Source: Streptomyces sp. LX-29 (GTDB taxonomy: Bacteria; Actinomycetota; Actinomycetes; Streptomycetales; Streptomycetaceae). Taken from it: DNA of 64,000 nucleotides. The notes beneath the pieces are model-generated. The model did no database searches. It was not told the DNA's origin and saw nothing but the letters and a program-made list of their open reading frames with translations. This document shows positions 17,380 through 25,446 of this stretch, one piece after another. The position numbers and the translations under genes are program-made. The stretch spans positions 1,674,001-1,738,000 of the forward strand of contig NZ_CP089746.1 of NCBI RefSeq assembly GCF_029541745.1, written 5' to 3'. Positions within the stretch are counted from its first letter, which is position 1. The number at the start of each line of letters is the position of its first letter.

Positions 17380-17516
17380 GCGCCGCGGACACGGGCCGCC
17401 GACGCGCGGGGGCGGACCGCCGACGCGCGGCCGACGACCACCGACCCGTGGCCGGGGGCCACACCCGCGGCCCCGCCCCGAGGGTCGAGCCGCCGACCGG
17501 CCAGGAGGCGTCATGA
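17376..17516 (+). CDS. Small arginine-rich protein (46 aa) inside the sulfur operon
   Basis: The ATG overlaps the sulfite reductase stop and the TGA overlaps the next start, both as ATGA, so it is translationally coupled on both sides. Third codon positions are almost all G or C. The peptide has a short internal repeat (RRRAGAD/RRRAADD) and then a Pro/Gly-rich tail; no cysteine, signal peptide or membrane segment. No family recognised. It could be a small protein or a translated spacer that keeps ribosomes moving toward the zinc-ribbon gene. Confidence 0.5.
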   Translation: MSAADTGRRRAGADRRRAADDHRPVAGGHTRGPAPRVEPPTGQEAS

Positions 17517-17692
17517 GCGAGCGCGCGGCTCCGTTCTACTGCCCGTACTGCGGCGACGAGGACCTGCGGCCGAGCGAGCAGGGCCATGGCGCCTGGGAAT
17601 GCGCGGCGTGCAACCGGGCCTTCCAACTGAAGTTCCTCGGGCTGCTGACCCGTGGGCTTCGGCGCAACGACGGTGGAGAGGGTGCGACATGA
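17513..17692 (+). CDS. Cys4 zinc-ribbon small protein (59 aa) of the sulfur operon
   Basis: A 59-residue protein with C-P-Y-C near residue 10 and C-A-A-C near residue 30, a rubredoxin/zinc-ribbon pattern. Streptomyces sulfur operons carry a small gene at this place between sulfite reductase and cysH. The ribbon may bind Zn or Fe, and a role as chaperone or electron carrier for the neighbouring reductases is only inferred. It begins and ends with ATGA overlaps, and GGAGG precedes the start by a few bases. Confidence 0.75.
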   Translation: MSERAAPFYCPYCGDEDLRPSEQGHGAWECAACNRAFQLKFLGLLTRGLRRNDGGEGAT

Positions 17693-18390
17693 CGGACGGA
17701 CCGGATACCGGAGAGCTGGCGACGCTGGCCGAGCGGGCGGGCCGGGAGTTGGAGGAGGCCCCGGCGCTGGACATCCTGCGCTGGGCGGCCGACACCTTCG
17801 GCCCCCGCTTCTGTGTGACCTCGTCGATGGAGGACGCGGTCGTGGCGCACCTGGCCTCCCGCGCCTTCCCCGGCGTCGACGTCGTGTTCCTGGACACCGG
17901 TTACCACTTCCCGGAGACCATCGGCACCCGGGACGCGGTCGCCACGGTGCTCGATGTCAACGTGATCACACTCACCCCCCGACAGACCGTGGCCGAACAG
18001 GACGCCGAGCACGGTCCGCGGCTGCACGAGCGCGACCCCGATCTGTGCTGCGCCCTGCGCAAGGTCACGCCGCTGGAGGAGGGCCTGGCCGGGTATGACG
18101 CGTGGGCCACCGGGCTGCGCCGGGACGAGGCGCCCACCCGGGCGGGCACCCCGGTCGTGGGCTGGGACGCCCGGCGGGGCAAGGTCAAGGTCTCCCCGAT
18201 AGCGCGGTGGACACAGGCCGACGTGGACGCGTACGTCGCCGAGCACGGCGTGCTCACCAACCCGCTGCTGATGGACGGATACGCCTCGGTGGGCTGCGCG
18301 CCGTGCACCCGGCGGGTGCTGCCGGGCGAGGACTCCCGCGCGGGCCGCTGGGCCGGCCGCGGAAAGATCGAATGCGGGCTGCACACATGA
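17689..18390 (+). CDS. cysH: Adenylyl-sulfate (APS) reductase
   Basis: A 233-residue PAPS/APS reductase-family enzyme using thioredoxin-type reductant to make sulfite. The PP-loop-like start (FCVTSSMEDAVV) and FLDTGYHFPET are family signatures. Two cysteine pairs, C120-C121 (DLCCALRK) and C203-x2-C206 (GCAPC), are the [4Fe-4S] ligands that mark APS-type reductases, and the catalytic ECGLH (Cys229) is at the C terminus. Coupled to the zinc-ribbon gene by ATGA. Because the iron-sulfur ligands are present, APS is the likely substrate even though cysC (making PAPS) follows. Confidence 0.93.
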   Translation: MTDGPDTGELATLAERAGRELEEAPALDILRWAADTFGPRFCVTSSMEDAVVAHLASRAFPGVDVVFLDTGYHFPETIGTRDAVATVLDVNVITLTPRQTVAEQDAEHGPRLHERDPDLCCALRKVTPLEEGLAGYDAWATGLRRDEAPTRAGTPVVGWDARRGKVKVSPIARWTQADVDAYVAEHGVLTNPLLMDGYASVGCAPCTRRVLPGEDSRAGRWAGRGKIECGLHT

Positions 18391-18536
18391 CCGGACTCCA
18401 GGAATCCGGGGTCCGGACGGTGGCCCCTGACAGCGCACTGGGGGAGCCAGGGGTTGCCCCAGACAACCATTCCCCTGGTAGGACTCACAGGGGGCCTGGG
18501 GGCTATACCCCGGGGAGAAATGGCGGGAGAACTCAC

Positions 18537-19070
18537 GTGACGGGCGCCACGATTTGGCTCACCGGTCTACCCAGCGCGGGCAAGACGACCATCGCGTACG
18601 CGCTGGCCGACCGGCTGCGCGGCGAGGGGCATCGGGTGGAGGTGCTGGACGGCGACGAGATCCGCACCTTCCTCTCCGCGGGCCTCGGCTTCAGCCGCGA
18701 GGACCGCGACACCAACGTCCAACGCATCGGCTTCGTCGCCGAGTTGCTGGCCAGCAACGGCGTGAAGACCCTGGTGCCGGTCATCGCTCCGTACGCGGAC
18801 AGCCGCGAGGCGGTGCGCACGCGCCACCAGGCGGCGGGCACCGCGTATCTGGAGGTGCATGTGGCCACCCCGGTGGACGTGTGCTCGGCGCGCGACGTCA
18901 AGGGGCTGTACGCCAAGCAGGCGGCCGGCGAGATCTCCGGGCTGACGGGCGTCGACGATCCGTATGAGTCGCCCCAGGCCCCGGACCTGCGCATCGAGTC
19001 GCAGCACCAGACCGTGGCGGAGTCGGCGGACGCGCTGCACGCGCTGCTGACGGAGAGGGGCCTGGCATGA
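18537..19070 (+). CDS. cysC: Adenylyl-sulfate kinase
   Basis: A 177-residue P-loop kinase phosphorylating APS to PAPS. Walker A is GLPSAGKTT (10-18), followed by EVLDGDEIR and the substrate-binding FSREDRDTNVQRIGFVAELL region. The GTG at 18537 with GGGAGAA upstream gives the usual family length. An in-frame ATG at 18387, overlapping the cysH stop, would add 50 unconserved residues, so the 147-base gap is probably untranslated or translated only as read-through. PAPS is not needed by an APS-type CysH, so it may serve sulfotransferases. Confidence 0.9.
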   Translation: MTGATIWLTGLPSAGKTTIAYALADRLRGEGHRVEVLDGDEIRTFLSAGLGFSREDRDTNVQRIGFVAELLASNGVKTLVPVIAPYADSREAVRTRHQAAGTAYLEVHVATPVDVCSARDVKGLYAKQAAGEISGLTGVDDPYESPQAPDLRIESQHQTVAESADALHALLTERGLA

Positions 19071-20002
19071 GCCTGCTGAGCCTGACCAACGAGGGCGCCG
19101 ACACCCCGTACGCGCTGTCGCACCTGGACGCCCTGGAGTCCGAGGCGGTGCACATCTTCCGCGAGGTGGCGGGCGAGTTCGAGCGGCCGGTGATCCTGTT
19201 CTCCGGCGGCAAGGACTCCATCGTCATGCTGCACCTGGCGCTCAAGGCGTTCGCCCCGGCGCCGCTGCCCTTCTCGCTGCTGCACGTGGACACCGGGCAC
19301 AACTTCCCCGAGGTGCTGGCCTACCGCGACCGGACGGTCGCCGAGCACGGCCTGCGGCTGCACGTCGCCTCCGTGCAGGAGTTCATCGACGACGGCCGGC
19401 TGCGCGAGCGCCCCGACGGCACCCGCAACCCGCTGCAGACCGTCCCGCTGCTGGACGCCATCGAGAAGAACCGGTTCGACGCCGTCTTCGGCGGCGGGCG
19501 CCGCGACGAGGAGAAGGCGCGCGCCAAGGAGCGGGTGTTCTCGCTGCGCGACGAGTTCGGCGGCTGGGACCCGCGACGGCAGCGCCCCGAGCTGTGGCAG
19601 CTGTACAACGGCCGGCACTCCCCCGGCGAGCACGTCCGGGTCTTCCCGCTGTCCAACTGGACCGAGCTGGACGTGTGGCAGTACATCGGCCGCGAGAAGA
19701 TCGAACTCCCCGGGATCTACTACGCGCACGAGCGCGAGGTGTTCTCCCGCGCCGGCATGTGGCTGGCGCCGGGCGAGTGGGGCGGCCCCAAGGAGGGCGA
19801 GCGGGTGGAGACCCGGCTGGTCCGCTACCGCACCGTCGGCGACATGTCCTGCACCGGCGCCGTCGACTCCGACGCCGTGACCATCGAGCAGGTCATCGAG
19901 GAGATCGCCGCCTCCCGGCTGACCGAGCGGGGCGCCACCCGCGCGGACGACAAGCTCTCCGAGGCCGCCATGGAGGACCGCAAGCGCGAGGGGTACTTCT
20001 AA
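19067..20002 (+). CDS. cysD: Sulfate adenylyltransferase subunit 2
   Basis: A 311-residue member of the PP-loop ATP pyrophosphatase family that joins sulfate to AMP with CysN. The PP-loop SGGKDS is at 46-51, and HVDTGHNFPEVLAYRD and GGGRRDEEKARAKER are typical CysD blocks. The C terminus ends in DRKREGYF, as in other CysD. The start overlaps cysC (ATGA). Together with the GTPase CysN it forms ATP sulfurylase, the entry step of the pathway. Confidence 0.95.
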   Translation: MSLLSLTNEGADTPYALSHLDALESEAVHIFREVAGEFERPVILFSGGKDSIVMLHLALKAFAPAPLPFSLLHVDTGHNFPEVLAYRDRTVAEHGLRLHVASVQEFIDDGRLRERPDGTRNPLQTVPLLDAIEKNRFDAVFGGGRRDEEKARAKERVFSLRDEFGGWDPRRQRPELWQLYNGRHSPGEHVRVFPLSNWTELDVWQYIGREKIELPGIYYAHEREVFSRAGMWLAPGEWGGPKEGERVETRLVRYRTVGDMSCTGAVDSDAVTIEQVIEEIAASRLTERGATRADDKLSEAAMEDRKREGYF

Positions 20003-20004
20003 GC

Positions 20005-21345
20005 ATGAACACGAGCACCATCACCACCGCCGAGACCAGCGCCACCTCGCTGCTGCGGTTCGCCACCGCCGGATCGGTCGACGACGGCAAGTCCACACTG
20101 GTGGGCCGGCTGCTGCACGACTCCAAGTCCGTGCTGGCCGACCAGTTGGAGGCCGTCGAGCACGCCTCACGCCGACGCGGCGCCTCCGCGCCGGACCTGG
20201 CGTTGCTCACCGACGGTCTGCGCGCCGAGCGCGAGCAGGGCATCACCATCGACGTGGCCTACCGCTACTTCGCCACCCCCCGGCGGCGGTTCATCCTGGC
20301 CGACACCCCGGGCCATGTGCAGTACACCCGCAACATGGTCACCGGCGCCTCCACCGCCGAACTCGCCGTGGTGCTGGTGGACGCCCGCAACGGGGTGGTC
20401 GAGCAGACCCGCCGGCACGCCGCCGTCGCCGCGCTGCTGCGTGTGCCGCACGTCGTCCTGGCGGTCAACAAGATGGACCTGGTCGACTACGCCGAGCCGG
20501 TCTTCGCCGCCATCGCCGAGGAGTTCACCGGGTACGCCGCCTCGCTGGGCATACCGGAGGTCACCGCGATCCCGATCTCCGCCCTGGCCGGCGACAACGT
20601 GGTGACCGCCTCCGCGAACATGGACTGGTACGGCGGGCCGACCGTCCTGGAGCACCTGGAGACGGTCCCGGTGGGCGCGGACCCCTCGGCCGACCCGGCC
20701 CGCTTCCCGGTCCAGTACGTCATCCGTCCGCAGACCGCCGAACACCCCGACTACCGCGGCTACGCGGGCCAGATCGCCTCCGGCGTGCTGCGCACCGGCG
20801 ACGCGGTCACCGTGCTGCCCTCGGGCCGCACCAGCACCATCGTGGGCATCGACGCGCTCGGTCAGGCGGTGGACGTGGCCTGGGCCCCGCAGTCGGTGAC
20901 GCTGCGGCTCGCCGACGACCTCGACATCTCCCGCGGCGACCTGATCGCCCCGGGCGCGCAGGCGCCCGCCACCACCCAGGACGTCGAGGCCACCGTCTGC
21001 CATCTGCACGACCGACCGCTGCGGGTCGGCGACCGGGTGCTGCTCAAGCACACCACCCGCACCGTGAAGGCGATCGTCAAGGACATCCCCTCCCGGCTCA
21101 CCCTGGACGACCTCTCCCAGCACCCGGCGCCCGGCGAGCTCGGCGCCAACGACATCGGCCGGGTGACGGTGCGCACCGCCGAGCCGCTGGCCCTGGACGC
21201 GTACGCGGACTCCCGGCGCACCGGGTCCTTCCTCCTGATCGACCCGGCCGACGGGACCACCCGTACCGCCGGCATGGCGGGCGACTCCTTCGCCACCCCC
21301 ACCGTCGAGGACGCCGCGCGGCCCGACGAAGGGTGGGACTTCTGA
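20005..21345 (+). CDS. cysN: Sulfate adenylyltransferase subunit 1 (GTPase)
   Basis: A 446-residue translation-factor-like GTPase that drives ATP sulfurylase. G1 is GSVDDGKST (23-31), followed by EREQGITIDVAYRYF, G3 DTPGH and G4 NKMDLVDY. It has EF-Tu-like domains 2 and 3 and no fused CysC kinase, consistent with the separate cysC gene. It follows cysD by two bases. Confidence 0.95.
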   Translation: MNTSTITTAETSATSLLRFATAGSVDDGKSTLVGRLLHDSKSVLADQLEAVEHASRRRGASAPDLALLTDGLRAEREQGITIDVAYRYFATPRRRFILADTPGHVQYTRNMVTGASTAELAVVLVDARNGVVEQTRRHAAVAALLRVPHVVLAVNKMDLVDYAEPVFAAIAEEFTGYAASLGIPEVTAIPISALAGDNVVTASANMDWYGGPTVLEHLETVPVGADPSADPARFPVQYVIRPQTAEHPDYRGYAGQIASGVLRTGDAVTVLPSGRTSTIVGIDALGQAVDVAWAPQSVTLRLADDLDISRGDLIAPGAQAPATTQDVEATVCHLHDRPLRVGDRVLLKHTTRTVKAIVKDIPSRLTLDDLSQHPAPGELGANDIGRVTVRTAEPLALDAYADSRRTGSFLLIDPADGTTRTAGMAGDSFATPTVEDAARPDEGWDF

Positions 21346-21512
21346 CATGACCGGTGATGTGTTCGCCACGTTCGCCAAGGAGGGCGGACGCGTCGGCAGC
21401 GGCACGCTCGGCAGCGGCCAGGGAGGGGTGGGCCGATGTGGGCGCTGACGCGTCCGCATCCCCAGCCCACGACACCCGCTCCCCGCTCCGCACTCCGAGA
21501 GGAACCCCTCCC
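21346..21512 (+). other. Spacer with possible 33-codon ORF before the transporter genes
   Basis: A 167-base gap. An ATG at 21347, one base past the cysN stop, opens 33 codons (MTGDVFATFAKEGG...) with no recognised family and a Gly-rich end. It may be only a coupling ORF that carries ribosomes toward the lipoprotein gene. A GAGAGGAAC site directly precedes the GTG start of that gene. Confidence 0.3.
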
Positions 21513-22649
21513 GTGCCGTCTGCCGCACCCTCCGTCACTGGTCCCCGTTTCCGTCGACGACGACTGATCGCGGCCGCGGCCGCCGTTCCGCTGCTCCTGG
21601 GCGCCCTCGGCGCCTGCGGCTACGGCTCTCAGAAGAACGACAGCGACCGGGCCGTGCCCGCCGCCAAGGGCGAGAAGATCGACGGCCTGGACAAGGTGAG
21701 GATCGGCTACTTCGCCAACCTCACCCACGCCACCGCCCTGGTCGGCCTCAAGGAGGGCGGTCTGATCCAGAAGGAGCTGGGCGGCACCCGGATCCAGCCC
21801 TTCACCTTCAACGCCGGGCCGTCGGAGATCGAGGCGCTCAACGCCGGCTCCCTCGACATCGGCTGGATCGGCCCGTCCCCGGCCATCAACGGCTATGTGA
21901 AGTCCCACGGCGAGAACCTCAAGATCATCTCGGGGTCCGCCTCCGGCGGCGTCAAGCTGGTGGTCAACCCCGACAAGATCAAGTCCCTGGACGACGTCAA
22001 GGGCAAGAAGATCGCCACTCCGCAGCACGGCAACACCCAGGACGTGGCGTTCCTGAACTGGATCGCCGAGCAGGGCTGGGACGTCGACGCGCAGAGCGGC
22101 AAGGGCGATGTGTCGGTGGTCCGCACCGACAACAAGATCACCCCGGACGCCTACAAGTCCGGCGCCATCGACGGCGCGTGGGTGCCCGAGCCCACCGCCT
22201 CCAAGCTCGTCGCCGAGGGCGGCAAGGTGCTGCTGGACGAGGCCACGCTGTGGCCGAACGAGAAGTTCGTCATCACCAACGTCATCGTGCGGCAGGGATT
22301 CCTCGAGAAGCACCCGGACGTCGTCGAGGCCGTGCTGCGCGGGTCGGTGAAGACCAACCAGTGGATCAAGGACAACCCGGACCGGGCCAAGCAGGAGGCC
22401 AACGCGGCGCTGGAGGACCTGAGCGGCAAGCCGCTGCCCGCCGAGGTGATCGACCCCGCCTGGAAGTCCATCGAGGTCATCGACGACCCGCTGGCCGCGA
22501 CGCTGGACACCGAGGCCGAACACGCGGTGCAGGCCGGGCTGCTGGAGGAGCCCGACCTGAAGGGGATCTACGACCTGCGGCCGCTGAACAAGGTCCTCAA
22601 GGCCGAGGGCAAGCCCCCCGTCTCCGCCGCCGGCCTCGGCGAACAGTAA
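21513..22649 (+). CDS. ABC importer substrate-binding lipoprotein, SsuA/TauA type
   Basis: A 378-residue extracellular lipoprotein. The signal is short and basic (RFRRRRLIA), and the lipobox LGAC places the lipid-anchored cysteine at 35. The mature part begins VRIGYFANLTHATALVG and shows the NMT1/THI5-like fold of the sulfonate/nitrate/taurine binding family (FNAGPSEIEALNAGSLDIGWIGPSPAING). Its place in a sulfate-reduction operon suggests sulfate or organosulfonates as ligand; which one cannot be read from the sequence. No sulfonatase gene is next to it. Confidence 0.85.
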   Translation: MPSAAPSVTGPRFRRRRLIAAAAAVPLLLGALGACGYGSQKNDSDRAVPAAKGEKIDGLDKVRIGYFANLTHATALVGLKEGGLIQKELGGTRIQPFTFNAGPSEIEALNAGSLDIGWIGPSPAINGYVKSHGENLKIISGSASGGVKLVVNPDKIKSLDDVKGKKIATPQHGNTQDVAFLNWIAEQGWDVDAQSGKGDVSVVRTDNKITPDAYKSGAIDGAWVPEPTASKLVAEGGKVLLDEATLWPNEKFVITNVIVRQGFLEKHPDVVEAVLRGSVKTNQWIKDNPDRAKQEANAALEDLSGKPLPAEVIDPAWKSIEVIDDPLAATLDTEAEHAVQAGLLEEPDLKGIYDLRPLNKVLKAEGKPPVSAAGLGEQ

Positions 22650-22696
22650 CCGGCCCGGCCCCTGCTGCCCTCACGTACGCAACCGGAGGTGACCGG

Positions 22697-23521
22697 ATGT
22701 CATCGGCCCTGACCCCCGAGAAGACCCACACGGCGCGCGCCGGCGCACCGGCCGTCGCCCCGGCCGGGACCGGCGGCCCCGCCGTCCGACTCGACCACGT
22801 CCACAAGGCGTTCGGCCGCCCCGGGACCGCGCAGCCCGTCCTGGACGACATCAACCTGGAGGTGCGGCCGGGTGAGTTCGTCTGCCTCCTGGGCGCCTCC
22901 GGTTGCGGCAAGTCGACGCTGCTCAACCTGATCGCGGGGCTCGACGCGCCGTCCGCCGGGGAGATCTCGGTGCCCGGCGGCCGGCCGGCCCTGATGTTCC
23001 AGGAGCACGCGCTGTTCCCGTGGCTGACCGCGGGCAAGAACGTCGAACTGGCCCTGCGGCTGCGGGGCGTCCCCCGGGCGGAGCGCCGGGCCGAGGCCCA
23101 GCGGCTGCTGGAGCTGGTGCGGCTCGGCGACGCGTACCGCAAGCGGGTGCACGAGCTGTCCGGCGGCATGCGCCAGCGCGTGGCGATGGCCCGGGCGCTG
23201 GCGCAGGACTCGGACGTACTGCTGATGGACGAGCCGTTCGCGGCGCTGGACGCCATCACGCGCGATGTGCTGCACGGCGAGCTGACCCGGATCTGGAGCG
23301 AGACGGGCGTGTCGATCGTGTTCGTCACGCACAACGTCCGCGAGGCGGTGCGGCTCGCCCAGCGCGTGGTGCTGCTCTCCTCTCGCCCAGGAAGGGTCGT
23401 CCGCGAGTGGGCCGTGGACATCCCGCAGCCGCGCCGCATCGAGGACGCGGCCGTCGCGGACCTGTCCATAGAGATCACGGAACAACTGCGTGGGGAGATC
23501 CGCCGTCATGGCCAGCACTGA
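22697..23521 (+). CDS. ABC importer ATPase, SsuB/TauB type
   Basis: A 274-residue nucleotide-binding subunit. Walker A GASGCGKST (66-74), Q-loop MFQEHALFPW, signature LSGGMRQRVAMARAL, Walker B VLLMDEPFAALDA and H-loop VTHNVREAV are all intact. GGAGGTGA lies directly before the ATG. The C terminus overlaps the permease gene by 14 bases. It energises the importer fed by the lipoprotein upstream. Confidence 0.92.
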   Translation: MSSALTPEKTHTARAGAPAVAPAGTGGPAVRLDHVHKAFGRPGTAQPVLDDINLEVRPGEFVCLLGASGCGKSTLLNLIAGLDAPSAGEISVPGGRPALMFQEHALFPWLTAGKNVELALRLRGVPRAERRAEAQRLLELVRLGDAYRKRVHELSGGMRQRVAMARALAQDSDVLLMDEPFAALDAITRDVLHGELTRIWSETGVSIVFVTHNVREAVRLAQRVVLLSSRPGRVVREWAVDIPQPRRIEDAAVADLSIEITEQLRGEIRRHGQH

Positions 23522-24461
23522 GACCGACGGCGGCACCGCGCCGCACACGCTGCGCAAGCCCGGACCGTCCGACCGGGCGGCGGCGCCCGGGTCGTCCGCC
23601 GGGCAGGACCTGGCGGGCCTGGAGGCCGGGCTGGACGCCCTGGACGCGGTCCAGGTCCGGCGGGCCTCGCTGACGCAGGTCCTGGTCCAGAAGGTGCTCC
23701 CGCCCATCGTGGCCGTCGCCCTGGTGCTGGTGGTCTGGAAGGCGCTGGTCTGGGCGAAGGTCACCGACGACTACAAGCTGCCGGACCCCGAGCTGGTGTG
23801 GGAGGCGCTGCGCCAGCTGTGGCTCCGCGGCGAGCTGTTCGACATCATCTGGACCAGCGTCTCGCGCGGGTTGTTCGGCTTCCTCATCGCGCTGGCGATC
23901 GCCACCCCGCTGGGGCTGATCGTCGCCCGGGTGACGTTCGTCCGGGCCGCCATCGGACCGATCCTGTCCGGACTCCAGTCGCTGCCGTCGGTCGCCTGGG
24001 TGCCGCCGGCGGTGATCTGGCTGGGGCTGAACGACTCGATGATGTACACCGTCATCCTGCTGGGCGCGGTGCCGTCCATCACCAACGGGCTGGTCTCCGG
24101 GATCGACCAGGTGCCGCCGCTGTTCCTGCGGGCCGGGCGGACGCTGGGCGCGCGCGGGCTGCGCAGCGCGCGCCATGTGCTGCTGCCGGCCGCGCTCCCC
24201 GGCTATGTCGCCGGGCTCAAGCAGGGCTGGGCGTTCTCCTGGCGGTCGCTGATGGCGGCGGAGATCATCGCGGCCTCGCCCGACCTGGGGCTGGGACTGG
24301 GCCAGTACCTGGAGAACCAGCGGAACAACTCCGACATGGCGGGGGTGCTGCTCGCCATCACCCTCATCCTGTTCGTCGGCATCGCCATCGAGTTGCTGGT
24401 GTTCGCGCCCATCGAGCGCCGGGTGCTGCGCAGCCGCGGCCTGCTGGCCGCCGCCCGCTGA
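23508..24461 (+). CDS. ABC importer permease, SsuC/TauC type
   Basis: A 317-residue permease with about six transmembrane helices and an unusually long hydrophilic N-terminal tail of roughly 65 residues. The cytoplasmic coupling EAA loop is visible (AGRTLGARGLRSARHVLLPAALPGYVAGLK). The ATG lies inside the end of the ATPase gene, after GGGGAGA. With its two neighbours it makes a complete importer. Confidence 0.9.
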   Translation: MASTETDGGTAPHTLRKPGPSDRAAAPGSSAGQDLAGLEAGLDALDAVQVRRASLTQVLVQKVLPPIVAVALVLVVWKALVWAKVTDDYKLPDPELVWEALRQLWLRGELFDIIWTSVSRGLFGFLIALAIATPLGLIVARVTFVRAAIGPILSGLQSLPSVAWVPPAVIWLGLNDSMMYTVILLGAVPSITNGLVSGIDQVPPLFLRAGRTLGARGLRSARHVLLPAALPGYVAGLKQGWAFSWRSLMAAEIIAASPDLGLGLGQYLENQRNNSDMAGVLLAITLILFVGIAIELLVFAPIERRVLRSRGLLAAAR

Positions 24462-24472
24462 GGCCGGTTCCC

Positions 24473-25255
24473 ATGCGTCCCCGCTCCGCACCCCGTACCG
24501 CGCCGGCCCCCGTGCTGCTGGTCATCGCGCACGGCAGCCGCGACCCCCGGCACGCGGCGACCGTCGCCGAGCTGTGCGCTCGGGTGCGGTGGCTGCGGCC
24601 GGGGCTGCGGGTGGAGGCCGCGTTCCTGGACTTCAACGCCCCGCGCGTGCCGGGGGTGCTGGCCGGGCTGGCGGCCGAGGGGGCGCGGGAGGTGGTGGCG
24701 CTGCCGCTGCTGCTCACCCGCGCCTTCCACGCCAAGGCCGACATCCCCGCGGCGCTGCGGGAGGCCACGGCGCGGCACCCGGGGCTGACGGTCCGCCGGG
24801 CCGGCGTCCTCGGACCGTCCCCACTGCTGACCGCCGCACTGGAGCGGCGGCTGTACGAGGCCGGGCTGGACCCGGCCGACCGAGCCTCGACCGGGGTCGT
24901 CCTGGCCTCGGCGGGCTCCACCGACCCGGAGGCGAGCGCGGTGATCGCAGCAATCGCGCGGGAGTGGCGGCACACCGGTTGGTGCGCCGTGCGGCCCGCG
25001 TTCGCCTCCGCATCCCTTCCCCGGACGGAGGACGCGGTGCGCGCGCTGCGCGCGGAGGGGGTGCGGCGCGTCGCGGTCGCGCCGTACGTCATCGCGCCCG
25101 GCCGGCTGCCGGACCGGATCGCCGCCGGCGCACGGGAGGCGGGCGCCGACGTCCTGGCCGGGGTGCTGGGACCCTCCCCCGAGCTGGCACGGCTGCTGCT
25201 CCAGCGCTACGACGCCGCCGCGCGACTCCGGGCCGAGCCGGCGCTCACCGCCTGA
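24473..25255 (+). CDS. Sirohydrochlorin chelatase (CbiX-type)
   Basis: A 260-residue protein with two CbiX half-domains. The N-terminal half has the metal-site start LLVIAHGSRDPRHAATVAEL (quoted to 20 residues) and a histidine in FHAKADIP; the second half repeats the fold (GVVLASAGSTDPEA...VAVAPYVIAPGRLPDRIAAG). It inserts Fe or Co into sirohydrochlorin. As last gene of the sulfur operon it plausibly makes siroheme for the sulfite reductase. It starts 11 bases after the permease stop. Its final codons are inside a 35-bp tandem repeat. Confidence 0.88.
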   Translation: MRPRSAPRTAPAPVLLVIAHGSRDPRHAATVAELCARVRWLRPGLRVEAAFLDFNAPRVPGVLAGLAAEGAREVVALPLLLTRAFHAKADIPAALREATARHPGLTVRRAGVLGPSPLLTAALERRLYEAGLDPADRASTGVVLASAGSTDPEASAVIAAIAREWRHTGWCAVRPAFASASLPRTEDAVRALRAEGVRRVAVAPYVIAPGRLPDRIAAGAREAGADVLAGVLGPSPELARLLLQRYDAAARLRAEPALTA

Positions 25256-25331
25256 CCTGCGACCGGACCGAGCCCGCACTCACCGCCTGACCTACGACCG
25301 GGCCGAGCCCGCACTCGCCGTCTGACCTGCG
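25235..25331 (+). repeat. 35-bp tandem repeat spanning the chelatase stop codon
   Basis: Three units at 25235-25269, 25270-25304 and 25305-25331 (the last partial). Each carries GAGCC-GC-CTC-CCG-CTGACCT, so the end of the gene (EPALTA and stop) is repeated twice downstream as non-coding copies. Differences are a few substitutions only, suggesting recent tandem duplication. Confidence 0.8.
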
Positions 25332-25335
25332 CGCT

Positions 25336-25351
25336 TACCCGCAGGTGGGTA
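25336..25351 (+). promoter_or_regulatory. Inverted repeat upstream of the imine-reductase-like gene
   Basis: TACCC and GGGTA arms around a 6-base spacer, followed by the palindrome TTGATCAA near 25374 and an AT-rich stretch (TTTTTT at 25359-25364). The block lies 95-110 bases before the ATG and resembles a repressor site plus promoter. No regulator gene is adjacent. Confidence 0.35.
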
Positions 25352-25446
25352 TCTGACTTTTTTGTGCGTACTTGATCAACTTTAGCCGTGCGACCAGCAT
25401 CGGAGACGTTACGGAGCAACGACGACGCACAGCACGAGGAGCGGTC

